Positions 45,985 through 55,081 are shown, counted from the first letter of the stretch. The stretch: 64,000 nucleotides of DNA from Beijerinckiaceae bacterium (GCA_947452455.1 CANGBX010000001.1:587232-651231), one strand, 5' to 3'. The notes: generated by a model from the sequence alone, not told the origin. Made by a program: numbers and translations.

Positions 45985-46852
45985 CAAGCAGGAATGGCCG
46001 CATCGGGCGGCAAGCCGGTTTGTCAGCGCCGGCGGTGTTGACTGGCATGTGCAGATCATGGGGGAAGGACCAGTGCTCCTTTTGCTCCATGGTGCTGGCG
46101 CCTCCGCACATACGTGGCGAGATATGATGCCGGAGCTGGCAAAACATTTTCGCGTCATTGCGCCAGATTTTCCGGGGCAGGGCTTTTCCGCGCTGCCACG
46201 CCGCTCGGCAATTTTCACTTTGCCGGGCATGGCACGCGCGGTGGCTGATCTCCTGATTACGTTGAAAGCTGTGCCAGATATGATTGTCGGGCATTCAGCC
46301 GGATGTGCGGTTGGTGTGCGCATGGCTCTCGACGGGCTGGCATGCCCCAAAGCCATTGTGGGCGTTAATGCGGCGCTTCTGCCCTTTCATGCGGTCAATA
46401 CGCTCTATTCGGGTCTTGCCAAATTGCTCGCGCTCAATCCGCTGGTGCCTTGGTTTGTCTCTTCGCAAGCGCGCCACCCGCAAGCAGTCGAGCGTTTGAT
46501 TGATGAGACGGGATCTCGTCTCAATGAGCAGGGCGTGGCGCTCTATCGCCATCTCGCGCAGCAATCTTCTCATGTGGCCGGCACTTTGCGCATGATGGCC
46601 AATTGGGATCTCGATGAATTGCGTGCATCTCTGCCCAAGCTGCGCGTGCCGCTGGTGCAGATGGTGGGATCGCGCGACCGCACGATTGATCCTGATCGTG
46701 CACATGAAATCCGTCGTCTTCTGCCTGCCGCAGAAGTGCTCTGCGTGCAAGGGCTCGGCCATCTGGCGCATGAAGAAGAGCCGAGCCGTTTTACGACCGA
46801 AATTCTGCGTCTGGCGCGACGCTTCTCTGTGATCGGAGGCGATGATGTTTGA
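45956..46852 (+). CDS. bchO: Alpha/beta hydrolase BchO
   Basis: This 298-residue alpha/beta hydrolase is of the BchO type: [20 protein letters not shown] is the family N-terminus, [15 protein letters not shown] is the oxyanion-hole region, [15 protein letters not shown] the nucleophile elbow, and [11 protein letters not shown] the catalytic His. BchO is associated with Mg-chelatase genes (bchI, bchD) in most phototrophs, but here it lies between dxs and crtI. The ATG at 45956 ([14 protein letters not shown]) lies inside dxs; a GTG at 45935 is an alternative. Its stop lies inside crtI. Confidence 0.88.
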   Translation: MSERLVFGRDKQEWPHRAASRFVSAGGVDWHVQIMGEGPVLLLLHGAGASAHTWRDMMPELAKHFRVIAPDFPGQGFSALPRRSAIFTLPGMARAVADLLITLKAVPDMIVGHSAGCAVGVRMALDGLACPKAIVGVNAALLPFHAVNTLYSGLAKLLALNPLVPWFVSSQARHPQAVERLIDETGSRLNEQGVALYRHLAQQSSHVAGTLRMMANWDLDELRASLPKLRVPLVQMVGSRDRTIDPDRAHEIRRLLPAAEVLCVQGLGHLAHEEEPSRFTTEILRLARRFSVIGGDDV

Positions 46853-48368
46853 TATGCCTCATGCAAGCGCACCCCATGCGCTGGTGATTGGTGCAGGCTT
46901 TGGTGGTCTGGCATCAGCCATTCGTTTGAGCGCCAAAGGCTGGCGGGTGACGGTGGTGGATAAACTGGATGGACCGGGCGGGCGTGCCTATGTGTTCAAA
47001 CAGGATGGCTTCACCTTTGATGCGGGACCAACCATTGTCACCGCGCCTTATCTCCTGGAAGAGCTGTGGGAGGTCGCGGGTGCACGCCTGTCCGATGACG
47101 TTGATCTGCGCCCCGTTGATCCGTTTTATCTGATCCGCTTTGACGATGGCGACACAATGCGCTGTGTTGCCGATCTCGAAGGCATGCGGGCCGAAGTTGC
47201 GCGCATCTCGCCGGAAGATGCGGGTAATTTTGATCGCTTCATTGAAGCCAGCGCCGAGATTTATCAAGTCGCCTTCAAAGAACTGGCTGACTTTCCTTTC
47301 CATAAATTCTCATCCGTGATCGCGGCAGCCCCCGATCTCGTGCGGCTGCGCGGTTATCGCTCGGTCTATTCGGAAGTTTGCCGCTATTTCAAAAATCCGA
47401 AATTGCGCGTGGCTTTCTCCTTCCACCCGCTTTTGATCGGCGGCAATCCGCTGACGACGACCGCTTACTATTGCCTGATCTCGCATCTGGAGCGCACACA
47501 TCTCGTACATTTCGCCATGGGCGGCACGGGTGCGATTGTGCGTGGCATGGTGAAGCTGATCGAGCGCAAGGGCGGCCTCATGCGCTATGGCCTCGAGGTG
47601 GATCAAATCCTCACCGACAAGGGACGCGCAAGTGGTGTGCGGCTGAAAGATGGCGAAGTCATTACGGCCGATCTTGTCATCTCCAACGCCGATCCGGCGT
47701 GGACCTATTCCAAACTTTTGAAAGATTATCCACGCAAGCGCTGGACGGATGCCAAGATCAATCGCGCCAATTATTCGATGAGCCTTTTCGTTTGGTATTT
47801 CGGCACCAAGAAGCGTTATGAGGATGTCTATCACCACATGATGGTGCTGGGTCCGCGCTATGAAGAACTGCTGAAGGATATTTTCTCGCGCAAGAAATTG
47901 GCGCCTGATTTCAGCCTCTATCTGCATCGCCCGACGATGACCGATCCCTCGCTCGCCCCTGCGGGCTGTGATGCTTTTTATGTGCTTGCCCCCGTGCCCC
48001 ATCTTGATAGCGGAACGGATTGGGAGGTGATGGCAGAACCCTATCGCAAGGCGATTGAAAAGCGTTTGGAAGAGACGGTGCTGCCCGATCTTTCCAACCA
48101 GATCGTTACCTCGCGTTTGATGACGCCCATCGATTTCCGGGATCGCCTGTGTTCGATCAAGGGCGCTGCTTTTTCATTCGAACCACAGCTATTCCAGAGC
48201 GCTTGGTTCCGCCCGCATAATCTCAGCGAGGAAGTCGAAGGGCTTTATCTGGTTGGTGCGGGCACGCATCCGGGCGCAGGTCTGCCGGGCGTGATTTCTT
48301 CGGCCAAGATTGTTGGTGATCTTGTCCCGACGGCTCAGGATTTCGTGGCGCGCAAAGGGCGGGGCTGA
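46845..48368 (+). CDS. crtI: Phytoene desaturase CrtI
   Basis: This 507-residue FAD enzyme desaturates phytoene to neurosporene or lycopene; the number of steps cannot be read from sequence. The N-terminal dinucleotide fold is VIGAGFGGLASAIRLSAKGW, followed by GGRAYVFKQDGFTFDAGPT, and the C-terminal family signature is YLVGAGTHPGAGLPGVISSAK. The ATG at 46845 lies 5 bases after GGAGG; the ATG at 46842 is closer than usual. It overlaps bchO at its 5' end and the convergent membrane-protein gene by 34 bp at its 3' end. crtB is not adjacent, unlike most clusters. Confidence 0.95.
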   Translation: MFDMPHASAPHALVIGAGFGGLASAIRLSAKGWRVTVVDKLDGPGGRAYVFKQDGFTFDAGPTIVTAPYLLEELWEVAGARLSDDVDLRPVDPFYLIRFDDGDTMRCVADLEGMRAEVARISPEDAGNFDRFIEASAEIYQVAFKELADFPFHKFSSVIAAAPDLVRLRGYRSVYSEVCRYFKNPKLRVAFSFHPLLIGGNPLTTTAYYCLISHLERTHLVHFAMGGTGAIVRGMVKLIERKGGLMRYGLEVDQILTDKGRASGVRLKDGEVITADLVISNADPAWTYSKLLKDYPRKRWTDAKINRANYSMSLFVWYFGTKKRYEDVYHHMMVLGPRYEELLKDIFSRKKLAPDFSLYLHRPTMTDPSLAPAGCDAFYVLAPVPHLDSGTDWEVMAEPYRKAIEKRLEETVLPDLSNQIVTSRLMTPIDFRDRLCSIKGAAFSFEPQLFQSAWFRPHNLSEEVEGLYLVGAGTHPGAGLPGVISSAKIVGDLVPTAQDFVARKGRG

Positions 48369-49084
48369 AAGCGGCGTAAATAGCCGTCGAGCTTCGCCCA
48401 TTGATAGATGATAATGCTCACGCCAATCGTCAGCGGGATCGCCCACATGATCGGGTTGAGGGCGAGTTCGGGCAGAATGCGCACCGAGCCAAAGGCCATG
48501 AAAGCCGTGTAGACGGAGATGCCCCCGCCCACGAGCGCTTTCAAATGTTCTTTCTGCCAATCCACTTTTGACAATGTCGGCTTGAACATGAACCAGAGAT
48601 TGGTGGCCGCAGTGGCAAAGCCGACAAAGGCAATGGCGACCATGAGCATTTGATCGCCAATCCAGCCCTGCCAGGCGCAATTGGCGGCAGCAAGGATAAG
48701 AACTGGCTGTGACCAGAGATTGCGCCATTCCCGCAGGGCTTGGCGGTCATTGCGATGGATCGCGCAAAGCCAGCCGTACCAGACGAGGTTGAGCGTCAGC
48801 ACGCCGAGATAGAGCATCATCCAGCCGAATATGCCGCGTATGAAAGTCTCGTCGAATTTGCCTTCCAGATGCGGGTGGGTGGCGATGGGTGCCGCCAGCG
48901 TCAGCAGGCTCATAAGAATCGCGCAGGTGCCCGTGACGAGAAGGGCGCGGGTGAAGATGCGCCCCGCTTTGATATGCAAAGCCCCGCCCTTGCGGCCGAT
49001 CACAGGGATCCAGAAGGCCACAGCGCCCGTGACGCCGCCCAGAATATGCAGCGCGACCAGAGATTCGAAGAGCAAATAGACCAT
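48335..49084 (-). CDS. Multi-pass membrane protein in the photosynthesis cluster, DUF2306-like
   Basis: This 249-residue protein has about 7 hydrophobic segments. LHILGGVTGAVAFWIPVIGRK, then GALHIKAGRIFTRALL with two conserved-looking His, resembles DUF2306-type membrane proteins, which often bind haem or redox cofactors, though this is inference. It is not TspO, which is shorter and Trp-rich and is the membrane protein usually found next to crtIB. The ATG at 49084 has GGGG upstream; an in-frame ATG at 49126 is also possible. It is divergent from the P450 gene and converges on crtI. Confidence 0.7.
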   Translation of the reverse strand: MVYLLFESLVALHILGGVTGAVAFWIPVIGRKGGALHIKAGRIFTRALLVTGTCAILMSLLTLAAPIATHPHLEGKFDETFIRGIFGWMMLYLGVLTLNLVWYGWLCAIHRNDRQALREWRNLWSQPVLILAAANCAWQGWIGDQMLMVAIAFVGFATAATNLWFMFKPTLSKVDWQKEHLKALVGGGISVYTAFMAFGSVRILPELALNPIMWAIPLTIGVSIIIYQWAKLDGYLRRFQPRPLRATKS

Positions 49085-49119
49085 GGAGCCCCCGAGGCGA
49101 CAGGGTTGCAGTTTACGAG

Positions 49120-49151
49120 TTGACATGATCGACTGTAAAGAGAGTTGGACA
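49120..49151 (+). promoter_or_regulatory. PpsR/CrtJ-type box and -35 element upstream of the P450 gene
   Basis: TTGACA (49120-49125) supplies an ACA half-site. Exactly 8 bp later a full TGT-N12-ACA box (49134-49151) ends 11 bases before the preferred P450 start. The same TTGACA-N8-TGT-N12-ACA layout occurs at bchC. The expected partner TGT upstream of the half-site is absent (GCA), so this is one full box plus a half-site. Confidence 0.6.
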
Positions 49152-49162
49152 GGAGTCCGCCT

Positions 49163-50521
49163 TTGTATTTGCCGCCGCGCCCAAAACCCTTGCCTGCCGT
49201 CGTCTCGCTCATGCGGGCGGCGCTGCGTGGCGATGGCAATTTGCTCGATCTGCTGCCGGGCTCGGCCTATCGCATGGATATTGGCACGCTCGGCTGGTCG
49301 CGGCGCTCGACCTTTATCGTCAACCGGCCCGATCTCGTCCGTCATGTCTTGATCGAGCGGGAGGAGATATTCCCGAAATCGGACCTGATGGTCCATGCGC
49401 TGAAACCTTTGATTGGTGATTCTATTTTTGTGTCGTCGGGCGCAACCTGGAAGCGCCAGCGCGAAATGGTTGATCCGGCACTTTCCATGATGCGCATCAA
49501 CCGCGCTTTTCCCGCGATGGCGGCGGGCGTGGAAGATTGCGCGACCCATTTGTCAAAAAAAGCGACGAATGGAGAGGCGTTCAGTCTTGATCTCCTGATG
49601 TCGCATCTGACGGCGGATATTATTTGCCGCACGGTTTTTTCGACGCAGCGCCTCGATGAAGGCGCGGCCCATGAGGTGTTTGAAGCCTTCACCATTTTCG
49701 AGCGATCTGTCGCGCAAGTCGAAATCAAACGGCTCGTGCTCGACAAGGCTTGGACCGATGTGCCGCAAAAACCCGAAGTCTTGGACGCGTGTCGTTTTAT
49801 TCGTGCGCAAATCGGCGCACTGCTTGATGAAAGCGGGCAGGGCTGTGATGACATTGCCCGAGCCCTTGCAGCGGTTCACGATACGCAAGGTGTGGGCTTT
49901 ACGCGCGAAGAGCTGATTGACCAGCTTGGCGTGTTGTTTCTCGCCGGACATGAGACGAGCGCATCGGCCCTGACATGGGTGTTCTTCATTCTGGCTTCGC
50001 AGCCAGAGATTGTCGCGCGTATTCGCGATGAAGTGCGCAACGTCTGTGGGGAAGGGCCGATCTCTTTCGAACAGACGAAGAAGCTCATTTTTACACGAAA
50101 TGTGTTTCGCGAGACCGTGCGGCTTTATCCGCCGATCACCTTTTTGCCGCGTGTGGCTTTGGAAGATTCAGAAATTGGTGGCCGCTTTGTGAAGCGCGGG
50201 GCTCTCGTCATTGTCTCGCCTTGGGTCTTGCATCGACATGAAAAATATTGGCGCGATCCGGATGTGTTTGATCCCGACCGCTTCTTGCCCGAGCGCGAAA
50301 GCGAGATGACGCCGGGTGCTTATATTCCCTTTGGCACAGGGCCGCGCATTTGTTCTGGCGCTGCTTTTGCGAGTATCGAGGCGGTGCTGATTATTGCGCG
50401 TTTGGTGCAAAGCTTCGATTTTACGCTTGCCGAAGATCAACCTGTGCGACCGGCCGCGCGTCTCACCACGCGCCCTGTGAAACAAGTCATGTGCCGTGTG
50501 CGCCAAGCAGGTGCACCATGA
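49163..50521 (+). CDS. Cytochrome P450 of the photosynthesis cluster
   Basis: This monooxygenase of about 452 residues has the I-helix AGHETSASALTW (near residue 260), ExxR in ETVRLYPPITFLPR (near 317) and the haem-Cys loop FGTGPRICSG (Cys near 397), so it should be active. The Pro-rich N-terminus (YLPPRPKPLP) without a membrane anchor suggests a soluble bacterial P450. The TTG at 49163 is preferred because GGAG lies 7 bases upstream; a TTG at 49145 would lie inside the PpsR-type box. It overlaps the ATP-grasp gene by ATGA. A carotenoid or other isoprenoid substrate is inferred from context only. Confidence 0.9.
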   Translation: MYLPPRPKPLPAVVSLMRAALRGDGNLLDLLPGSAYRMDIGTLGWSRRSTFIVNRPDLVRHVLIEREEIFPKSDLMVHALKPLIGDSIFVSSGATWKRQREMVDPALSMMRINRAFPAMAAGVEDCATHLSKKATNGEAFSLDLLMSHLTADIICRTVFSTQRLDEGAAHEVFEAFTIFERSVAQVEIKRLVLDKAWTDVPQKPEVLDACRFIRAQIGALLDESGQGCDDIARALAAVHDTQGVGFTREELIDQLGVLFLAGHETSASALTWVFFILASQPEIVARIRDEVRNVCGEGPISFEQTKKLIFTRNVFRETVRLYPPITFLPRVALEDSEIGGRFVKRGALVIVSPWVLHRHEKYWRDPDVFDPDRFLPERESEMTPGAYIPFGTGPRICSGAAFASIEAVLIIARLVQSFDFTLAEDQPVRPAARLTTRPVKQVMCRVRQAGAP

Positions 50522-51654
50522 GCGCTGTTTTGCTCACACTGGGGCGTCTGCCCAAAGCACTCGACCCCGCGCGGTCTTTTGCCAAGCTAGGTTGGCGCGT
50601 GATTGTGGCTGATCCTTTTGCAGATCATTTGACGGGCGCCTCGCGCGCCTGTGCGCGTTCTGTGCAAGTGCCATCTCCTGCTGATGATCCGGCAGGTTGG
50701 CTGGATGCGATCGAGCGCATCGCACGGGAAGAAAATGTGAGGCTCATTCTGCCCGTGTCGGAAGAAACGCTTTATGCCAGCTACTTGCAGGCACGTTTGC
50801 CGGATGTGGCGGTTTTCACAATGCCGCCAAATGTGCTGCATGAAGCGCATGATAAGTGGCGCTTTGCCAAACAGGCCAAGGCGCTCGGCTTGCCTGTTCC
50901 CGCAACATGGCGCGCTGATGATGTACAAGCGCGCAGCCTGGCGGACAGCGGTGATTTTGTCTGGAAAGAGCGCCGCTCTTGCGGCGGTGGGGGAACGAAA
51001 CTCTTGCCGCAAGGCGCTGCCTTTGAGCCGACAGATCACGCCATTGTTCAAGAGCGGATCAAAGGCGAGGAGCTTTCCTCTTGCTCGCTTTGCGTAAACG
51101 GCGAAATCCGTGGCACAGCGATTTATCGTGCCTCTGTCATATCAGGCACGGTTGCCGTGGGCTTTTCGCGTGTTGATGATGCACGCGTGAATGATTTTGC
51201 TGCACGCTATGCAGCAGCCACGCAATGGACCGGTTTTCTGTCTTTTGATTTTATGCGTGACGCTGCGGGTCAGATTTTTGCACTGGAATGCAATCCGCGG
51301 CTGACAAGCGGTGTGCATTTCTTTGAAACAGATGATCTGGCGCCAGCTATTCTCAATCAATCAAAACAGCTGAGACTGCGACAAGAAGCGGATTTGCAAC
51401 AATTCTGGTCTTGCTTGCAGGAGGCACAAGGTGCTCTGCCCAATGTCTTTGGCTTTGCGCGAAAATTGCGCGCAATGAGCCAGCGTCGTGATGTTACTTT
51501 TACGTCTCATGATCCGTTGCCATTGCTAACCATGCCATGGACGGCACGCGCTCTGTTGCGCCGCGCGGCTCGTGAGCGTGTGCCTATGGCCGTTGCCGCA
51601 AGCGCTGATATTGGCTGGAGCCTTCGCGCTGCACAGATTCTGGAGGCTGCATGA
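50518..51654 (+). CDS. ATP-grasp domain ligase of the photosynthesis cluster
   Basis: This 378-residue protein has an N-terminal pre-ATP-grasp Rossmann-like region (VLLTLGRLPKALDPARSFAK). The ATP-grasp fold follows: the lid Lys and glycine-rich loop in FVWKERRSCGGGGTKLLPQG, VQERIKGEELSS, and the Mg-binding ENP-type motif ALECNPRLTSGVHFF. Such enzymes activate a carboxylate as acyl phosphate and join it to an amine, thiol or hydroxyl. It is coupled by 4-bp overlaps to the P450 gene upstream and crtB downstream. I know of no canonical carotenoid or bacteriochlorophyll step that needs it; the substrate is unknown. Confidence 0.88.
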   Translation: MSAVLLTLGRLPKALDPARSFAKLGWRVIVADPFADHLTGASRACARSVQVPSPADDPAGWLDAIERIAREENVRLILPVSEETLYASYLQARLPDVAVFTMPPNVLHEAHDKWRFAKQAKALGLPVPATWRADDVQARSLADSGDFVWKERRSCGGGGTKLLPQGAAFEPTDHAIVQERIKGEELSSCSLCVNGEIRGTAIYRASVISGTVAVGFSRVDDARVNDFAARYAAATQWTGFLSFDFMRDAAGQIFALECNPRLTSGVHFFETDDLAPAILNQSKQLRLRQEADLQQFWSCLQEAQGALPNVFGFARKLRAMSQRRDVTFTSHDPLPLLTMPWTARALLRRAARERVPMAVAASADIGWSLRAAQILEAA

Positions 51655-52691
51655 TTCCCTCAACCCAGCACGTGGGTGATCTCGAAGCCTGTCGCATTTT
51701 GTTGCGTGCAGGATCAAAATCATTTCACGCCGCATCATTATTGTTGCCCTCGGATGTGCGCCCCTCTGTTTGGGCACTCTATGCATTTTGTCGGGTCGCG
51801 GATGATGAAGTCGATGGCGCGGGATCGGGCGCTGTTGCGGTTGCACAATTGCGCCGCCGCTTGGTTGCCGCTTATGCAGGCACGCCGCAAGACAATCCTG
51901 TGGATCGCGCATTCGCCACAATGGTGGCGCAATATCAAATTCCTTTCGCTTTGCCGGCGGCCCTCATCGAGGGTTTTGAATGGGATGTTGCGGGGCGAGT
52001 TTGCGAGACATTTTCCGACACATGCGCTTATGGTGTACGCGTCGCTGGAACGGTTGGCGTGATGATGTCACTCATCATGGGTGTGACAGAGGCGGAGGCC
52101 TTGTCGCGCGCCAATGATCTGGGTGTGGCGATGCAGCTTACCAATATCGCGCGCGATGTTGGTGAAGATGCGCGACTTGGGCGTCTCTATCTGCCGCGTC
52201 AGTGGTTTTACGAAGAGGGGATCGACCCCGATCAATGGCTCGCATCACCGCGGTTTTTGCCCCAGATTGCGCGCATGGTGCGACGCTTGTTGCAGGAAGC
52301 GGAATATCTTTATGCACGCGCTGAACAGGGCATTGCGCTTTTGCCCATCGGGGTGCGTCCGGCCATTTGGTCTGCCCGTTACATTTATTCGGAGATTGGC
52401 CGAGAGATTGCGCAAGCAAATTTCGACAGTGTGACGCGTCGCGCCATTGTTTCCCATCCGCGCAAGGCAATTCTACTGGGCAAGGCTATGGCCGTTGCTG
52501 CTGTCTCGGGCGCAGGATATGGCGCTGCTCCCTTGCCTGAAGGCGCTTTCCTCGTGCAAGCCGCCGCGCGGCCACGCCCCGTGCGCCGCACACGGATTGA
52601 TAATGTCATCGATATTTTTGAGAGGCTTGAACAGCGTGATCGTGAACGTCATGCTGCGCAAATTCGCAAACCTCTAAAAGAAGGCTCGTGA
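51651..52691 (+). CDS. crtB: Phytoene synthase CrtB
   Basis: This 346-residue enzyme joins two GGPP to form phytoene. It has both Asp-rich motifs, the first in AFCRVADDEVDGAG and the second in LTNIARDVGEDARLGRLYLP. The start overlaps the ATP-grasp stop (ATGA). It is separated from crtI by the P450/ATP-grasp pair and the membrane-protein gene. The 3' end overlaps crtC by 18 bp, tail to tail. The C-terminal tail of about 60 residues (RRTRIDNVIDIFERLEQR and after) is charged and helical. Confidence 0.95.
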   Translation: MIPSTQHVGDLEACRILLRAGSKSFHAASLLLPSDVRPSVWALYAFCRVADDEVDGAGSGAVAVAQLRRRLVAAYAGTPQDNPVDRAFATMVAQYQIPFALPAALIEGFEWDVAGRVCETFSDTCAYGVRVAGTVGVMMSLIMGVTEAEALSRANDLGVAMQLTNIARDVGEDARLGRLYLPRQWFYEEGIDPDQWLASPRFLPQIARMVRRLLQEAEYLYARAEQGIALLPIGVRPAIWSARYIYSEIGREIAQANFDSVTRRAIVSHPRKAILLGKAMAVAAVSGAGYGAAPLPEGAFLVQAAARPRPVRRTRIDNVIDIFERLEQRDRERHAAQIRKPLKEGS

Positions 52692-53624
52692 AGCTCCCAC
52701 GCGTGGCATGCGGAAGGGCAGCATGCGCTGCACGATGGGCGAATTGAAACGATCCAGCGACAGGCTTTCGTGAACGCCCATCATCTCTTCACCATCGAGA
52801 TGAGAGCTGATCATATTGCGTGTGTAGAAGGGCGCATCTTCAAGCGTGCGCAGTAATTTCGGCTTGTGCTCGCTGCGTGTCTGGCGCGGCATGCCCCAAA
52901 AAGCGCGTGGCATATTTTGACGTGCAGGCGCGGCAAATGGTTCAATTCGCCCATCCTTGAGAAAAGACAGCGAGAGCTGTCGCGCAGCCCCTGCGCGTGG
53001 CTGCGTATCGAAAAGAATCAGGCTGCGATTGCGACCATCCGAGCGCGACCATTCCCAAGCACCAAAACCATTTTCAATCGGCTCCAAGCCGCGATTGTGA
53101 TCGACATAACCGTGCCCTTGCCATGAGAGCGCAGGCGATTGCATGGACACTTCAATCCGGCCCATCGGTGCAATGGGTTGCCAGACATGGCGGCTTGCAT
53201 CATCGAGCGCGAAACTGCGTGCGGGCATGAGGGATGGAGATATGCGCACTTGTCCGCGCACCGGGGCAATCAGTGGAAAGGCTTTCTCATCAATATCTAT
53301 GATGAAATCCTGTCCATCAAAACGCATCACACTCGGGCCGATGGCAAAAGTATCGCGATCACGAGAAAGCGCTGCGCTGGAGCGTTCTGTCATCGCCCAA
53401 CGCCCTGCACCCCGACTATAAAGCGCCACGTTGAGAGAGACGTGATTTTCTGGATTGGTCGGGCCTTTGCGCCGCGCAGATTTATAATAGGGCGAGAAGA
53501 CCGAGCCGACAAAAGCAATCAAAGTGATGCCATGTTGGCCATCATCCGAGATGCCATCGACATACCACCAAGCATAGCCATCATCGGGAACGTTCAGCGC
53601 GAAGTTTGGTCCTGCATCAGACAG
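52674..53624 (-). CDS. crtC: Carotenoid 1,2-hydratase CrtC (hydroxyneurosporene synthase)
   Basis: This protein of about 316 residues adds water to the terminal double bond of acyclic carotenes. Signatures are GYAWWYVDGISDDGQHGITL, FVGSVFSPYYKSARRKGP, HVSLNVALYSRGAGRWAMTE and the C-terminal PFRMPRVGASRAFF. Homology begins at about FALNVPDDGYAWWY, but no ATG or GTG lies at the right place. The start given is a CTG (LSDAGPNF) inside the crtD 3' end; the nearest TTG (53750) would add 42 unlikely residues. It is translated after crtD and shares 31 bp with it. Confidence 0.9.
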   Translation of the reverse strand: MSDAGPNFALNVPDDGYAWWYVDGISDDGQHGITLIAFVGSVFSPYYKSARRKGPTNPENHVSLNVALYSRGAGRWAMTERSSAALSRDRDTFAIGPSVMRFDGQDFIIDIDEKAFPLIAPVRGQVRISPSLMPARSFALDDASRHVWQPIAPMGRIEVSMQSPALSWQGHGYVDHNRGLEPIENGFGAWEWSRSDGRNRSLILFDTQPRAGAARQLSLSFLKDGRIEPFAAPARQNMPRAFWGMPRQTRSEHKPKLLRTLEDAPFYTRNMISSHLDGEEMMGVHESLSLDRFNSPIVQRMLPFRMPRVGASRAFF

Positions 53625-55081
53625 GCTGCAGCTGTCAGTCCCGAAAGAGCGGCCATCGGAATCCCCGCGCCCGGATGCACGCTGCCCCCCGTCAGATAGA
53701 GATTGGGAATCGGACTGCGAACGCCCGGCCGCGTGAAGGTCGCCCGCCAACCATGTGTCGGGCGTCCATAAATGGCGCCCCCCGTTGCTGGAAACAATCG
53801 GTTGAAATCCTGCGGTGTTGTGATGTGTCGGCGTTCCGGCACTTTGTCGATCTGCAGGCCGCAGGCTTCCACCCGTGCCATCATGCGCATCATGCATTGG
53901 TCGATTTCCGCATCGGAGAGAGATTTTTGATCGCCAAAGGCTGGCGCATTGACCAGCATGAGAAGGCGTTCGGGTGTGTCTTGAGGCGTATCATCATCGC
54001 CGCGATCCTGCGCACAGACATAGACGGTGGGGTCATAGTCCAGCGAGCCTGATTGGAGTGCAGCAAATTCTGCCGGATAATCGTTGGAGAAGAAAACATT
54101 GTGGCGCACAAGCGGGAAATTCTTTGTGCGTGCGGTCATTGTGCATGTGAGGGCTGAAAGCGAGCGCTTGTTTGGTGAAACGGCAGGCGCGGCACTGCGC
54201 AGATCATTTCCTAGAAAGCCTTGTGCCAGAGCATTCGCGTCACCATTGAAGATGATTTTGTCTGCTTGAAACACCTGGCCTTGTGCCGTCTCCACCACAA
54301 AGCCTGTTCCGGCTCGCATGATCTTTTGCACATGCGCATCATAATGAATTTGTGCACCTTTGCTTTGCGCGGCTGAGGCAAAGGCTTGTGCCAATGCATG
54401 CATGCCACCATCGACCATCCACACGCCATCTTGTTCGACATGCGCGATCAGCATGAGTGTTGCAGGCGACAGGAAAGGCGATGAGCCGCAATAGGTCGCG
54501 TAGCGGCCAAAGAGTTGGCGCAGGCGCGGATCCTGGAAATGCCGGCCGAGCGCTTTCCACATGCTTTCAAAAGGCGATGTGGCAAGGAGATCGGGTAACC
54601 CCTTCACACCCGCGCCCAGAATGAGTCCCAATAGGCTTGCGCGTTCTGCACGCACCACAGGCCCCTCGACCGTGCGCCAGATGCGTGCGGATTCGGCACA
54701 AAAGGCACGAAAACCTGCCGCCTCACGCGGATTGAAGAAACGCGCAATTTCATTGGCTGATTGATCAATATCGGCATGCAGATCAAAGCGCGCACCGCGT
54801 CCCCAGGCATGGCGCGCAAGGATAGTGGCGCGTTTCACGTGCACATGGGCGTCAAAATCGAGCCCCGCTCCGGCGAAAATCTCTTCAAAGACCCGTTTGA
54901 GGGTGAAAACGGTCGGACCGGCATCGATTCCAAACCCGCCGTCCTGGACAAGGCGCATTTTGCCGCCCGGCGCGGCCGCGCGCTCCAAAAGTGTAACGTC
55001 GAGGCCTCGGGCGGCCAGCAACAGGGCGGCAGAGAGACCGCCCATGCCCGCTCCGATCACGATCACCCGGTCTTTTGCCAT
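53594..55081 (-). CDS. crtD: Hydroxyneurosporene desaturase CrtD
   Basis: This 495-residue FAD-dependent desaturase introduces the 3,4 double bond in hydroxylated or methoxylated acyclic carotenoids. The dinucleotide fold is VIVIGAGMGGLSAALLLAARG, followed by GGKMRLVQDGGFGIDAGPTV, and the C-terminal signature is LYLTGGSVHPGAGIPMAALSG. It is the second CrtI-type protein of the cluster. Its place upstream of crtC and divergent from crtE matches Rhodobacter-type clusters. Expression should be controlled from the shared crtD-crtE intergenic region with PpsR-type boxes. Confidence 0.93.
   Translation of the reverse strand: MAKDRVIVIGAGMGGLSAALLLAARGLDVTLLERAAAPGGKMRLVQDGGFGIDAGPTVFTLKRVFEEIFAGAGLDFDAHVHVKRATILARHAWGRGARFDLHADIDQSANEIARFFNPREAAGFRAFCAESARIWRTVEGPVVRAERASLLGLILGAGVKGLPDLLATSPFESMWKALGRHFQDPRLRQLFGRYATYCGSSPFLSPATLMLIAHVEQDGVWMVDGGMHALAQAFASAAQSKGAQIHYDAHVQKIMRAGTGFVVETAQGQVFQADKIIFNGDANALAQGFLGNDLRSAAPAVSPNKRSLSALTCTMTARTKNFPLVRHNVFFSNDYPAEFAALQSGSLDYDPTVYVCAQDRGDDDTPQDTPERLLMLVNAPAFGDQKSLSDAEIDQCMMRMMARVEACGLQIDKVPERRHITTPQDFNRLFPATGGAIYGRPTHGWRATFTRPGVRSPIPNLYLTGGSVHPGAGIPMAALSGLTAAACLMQDQTSR

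Noticed and set aside
48335..49084. Membrane protein beside crtI as TspO
   Set aside because: It is about 90 residues too long, with different Trp and Arg patterns and about seven spans instead of five.
54760..54785. TTGATCAATATC as an FNR-type box
   Set aside because: It lies within the crtD coding region and does not match TTGAT-N4-ATCAA spacing.
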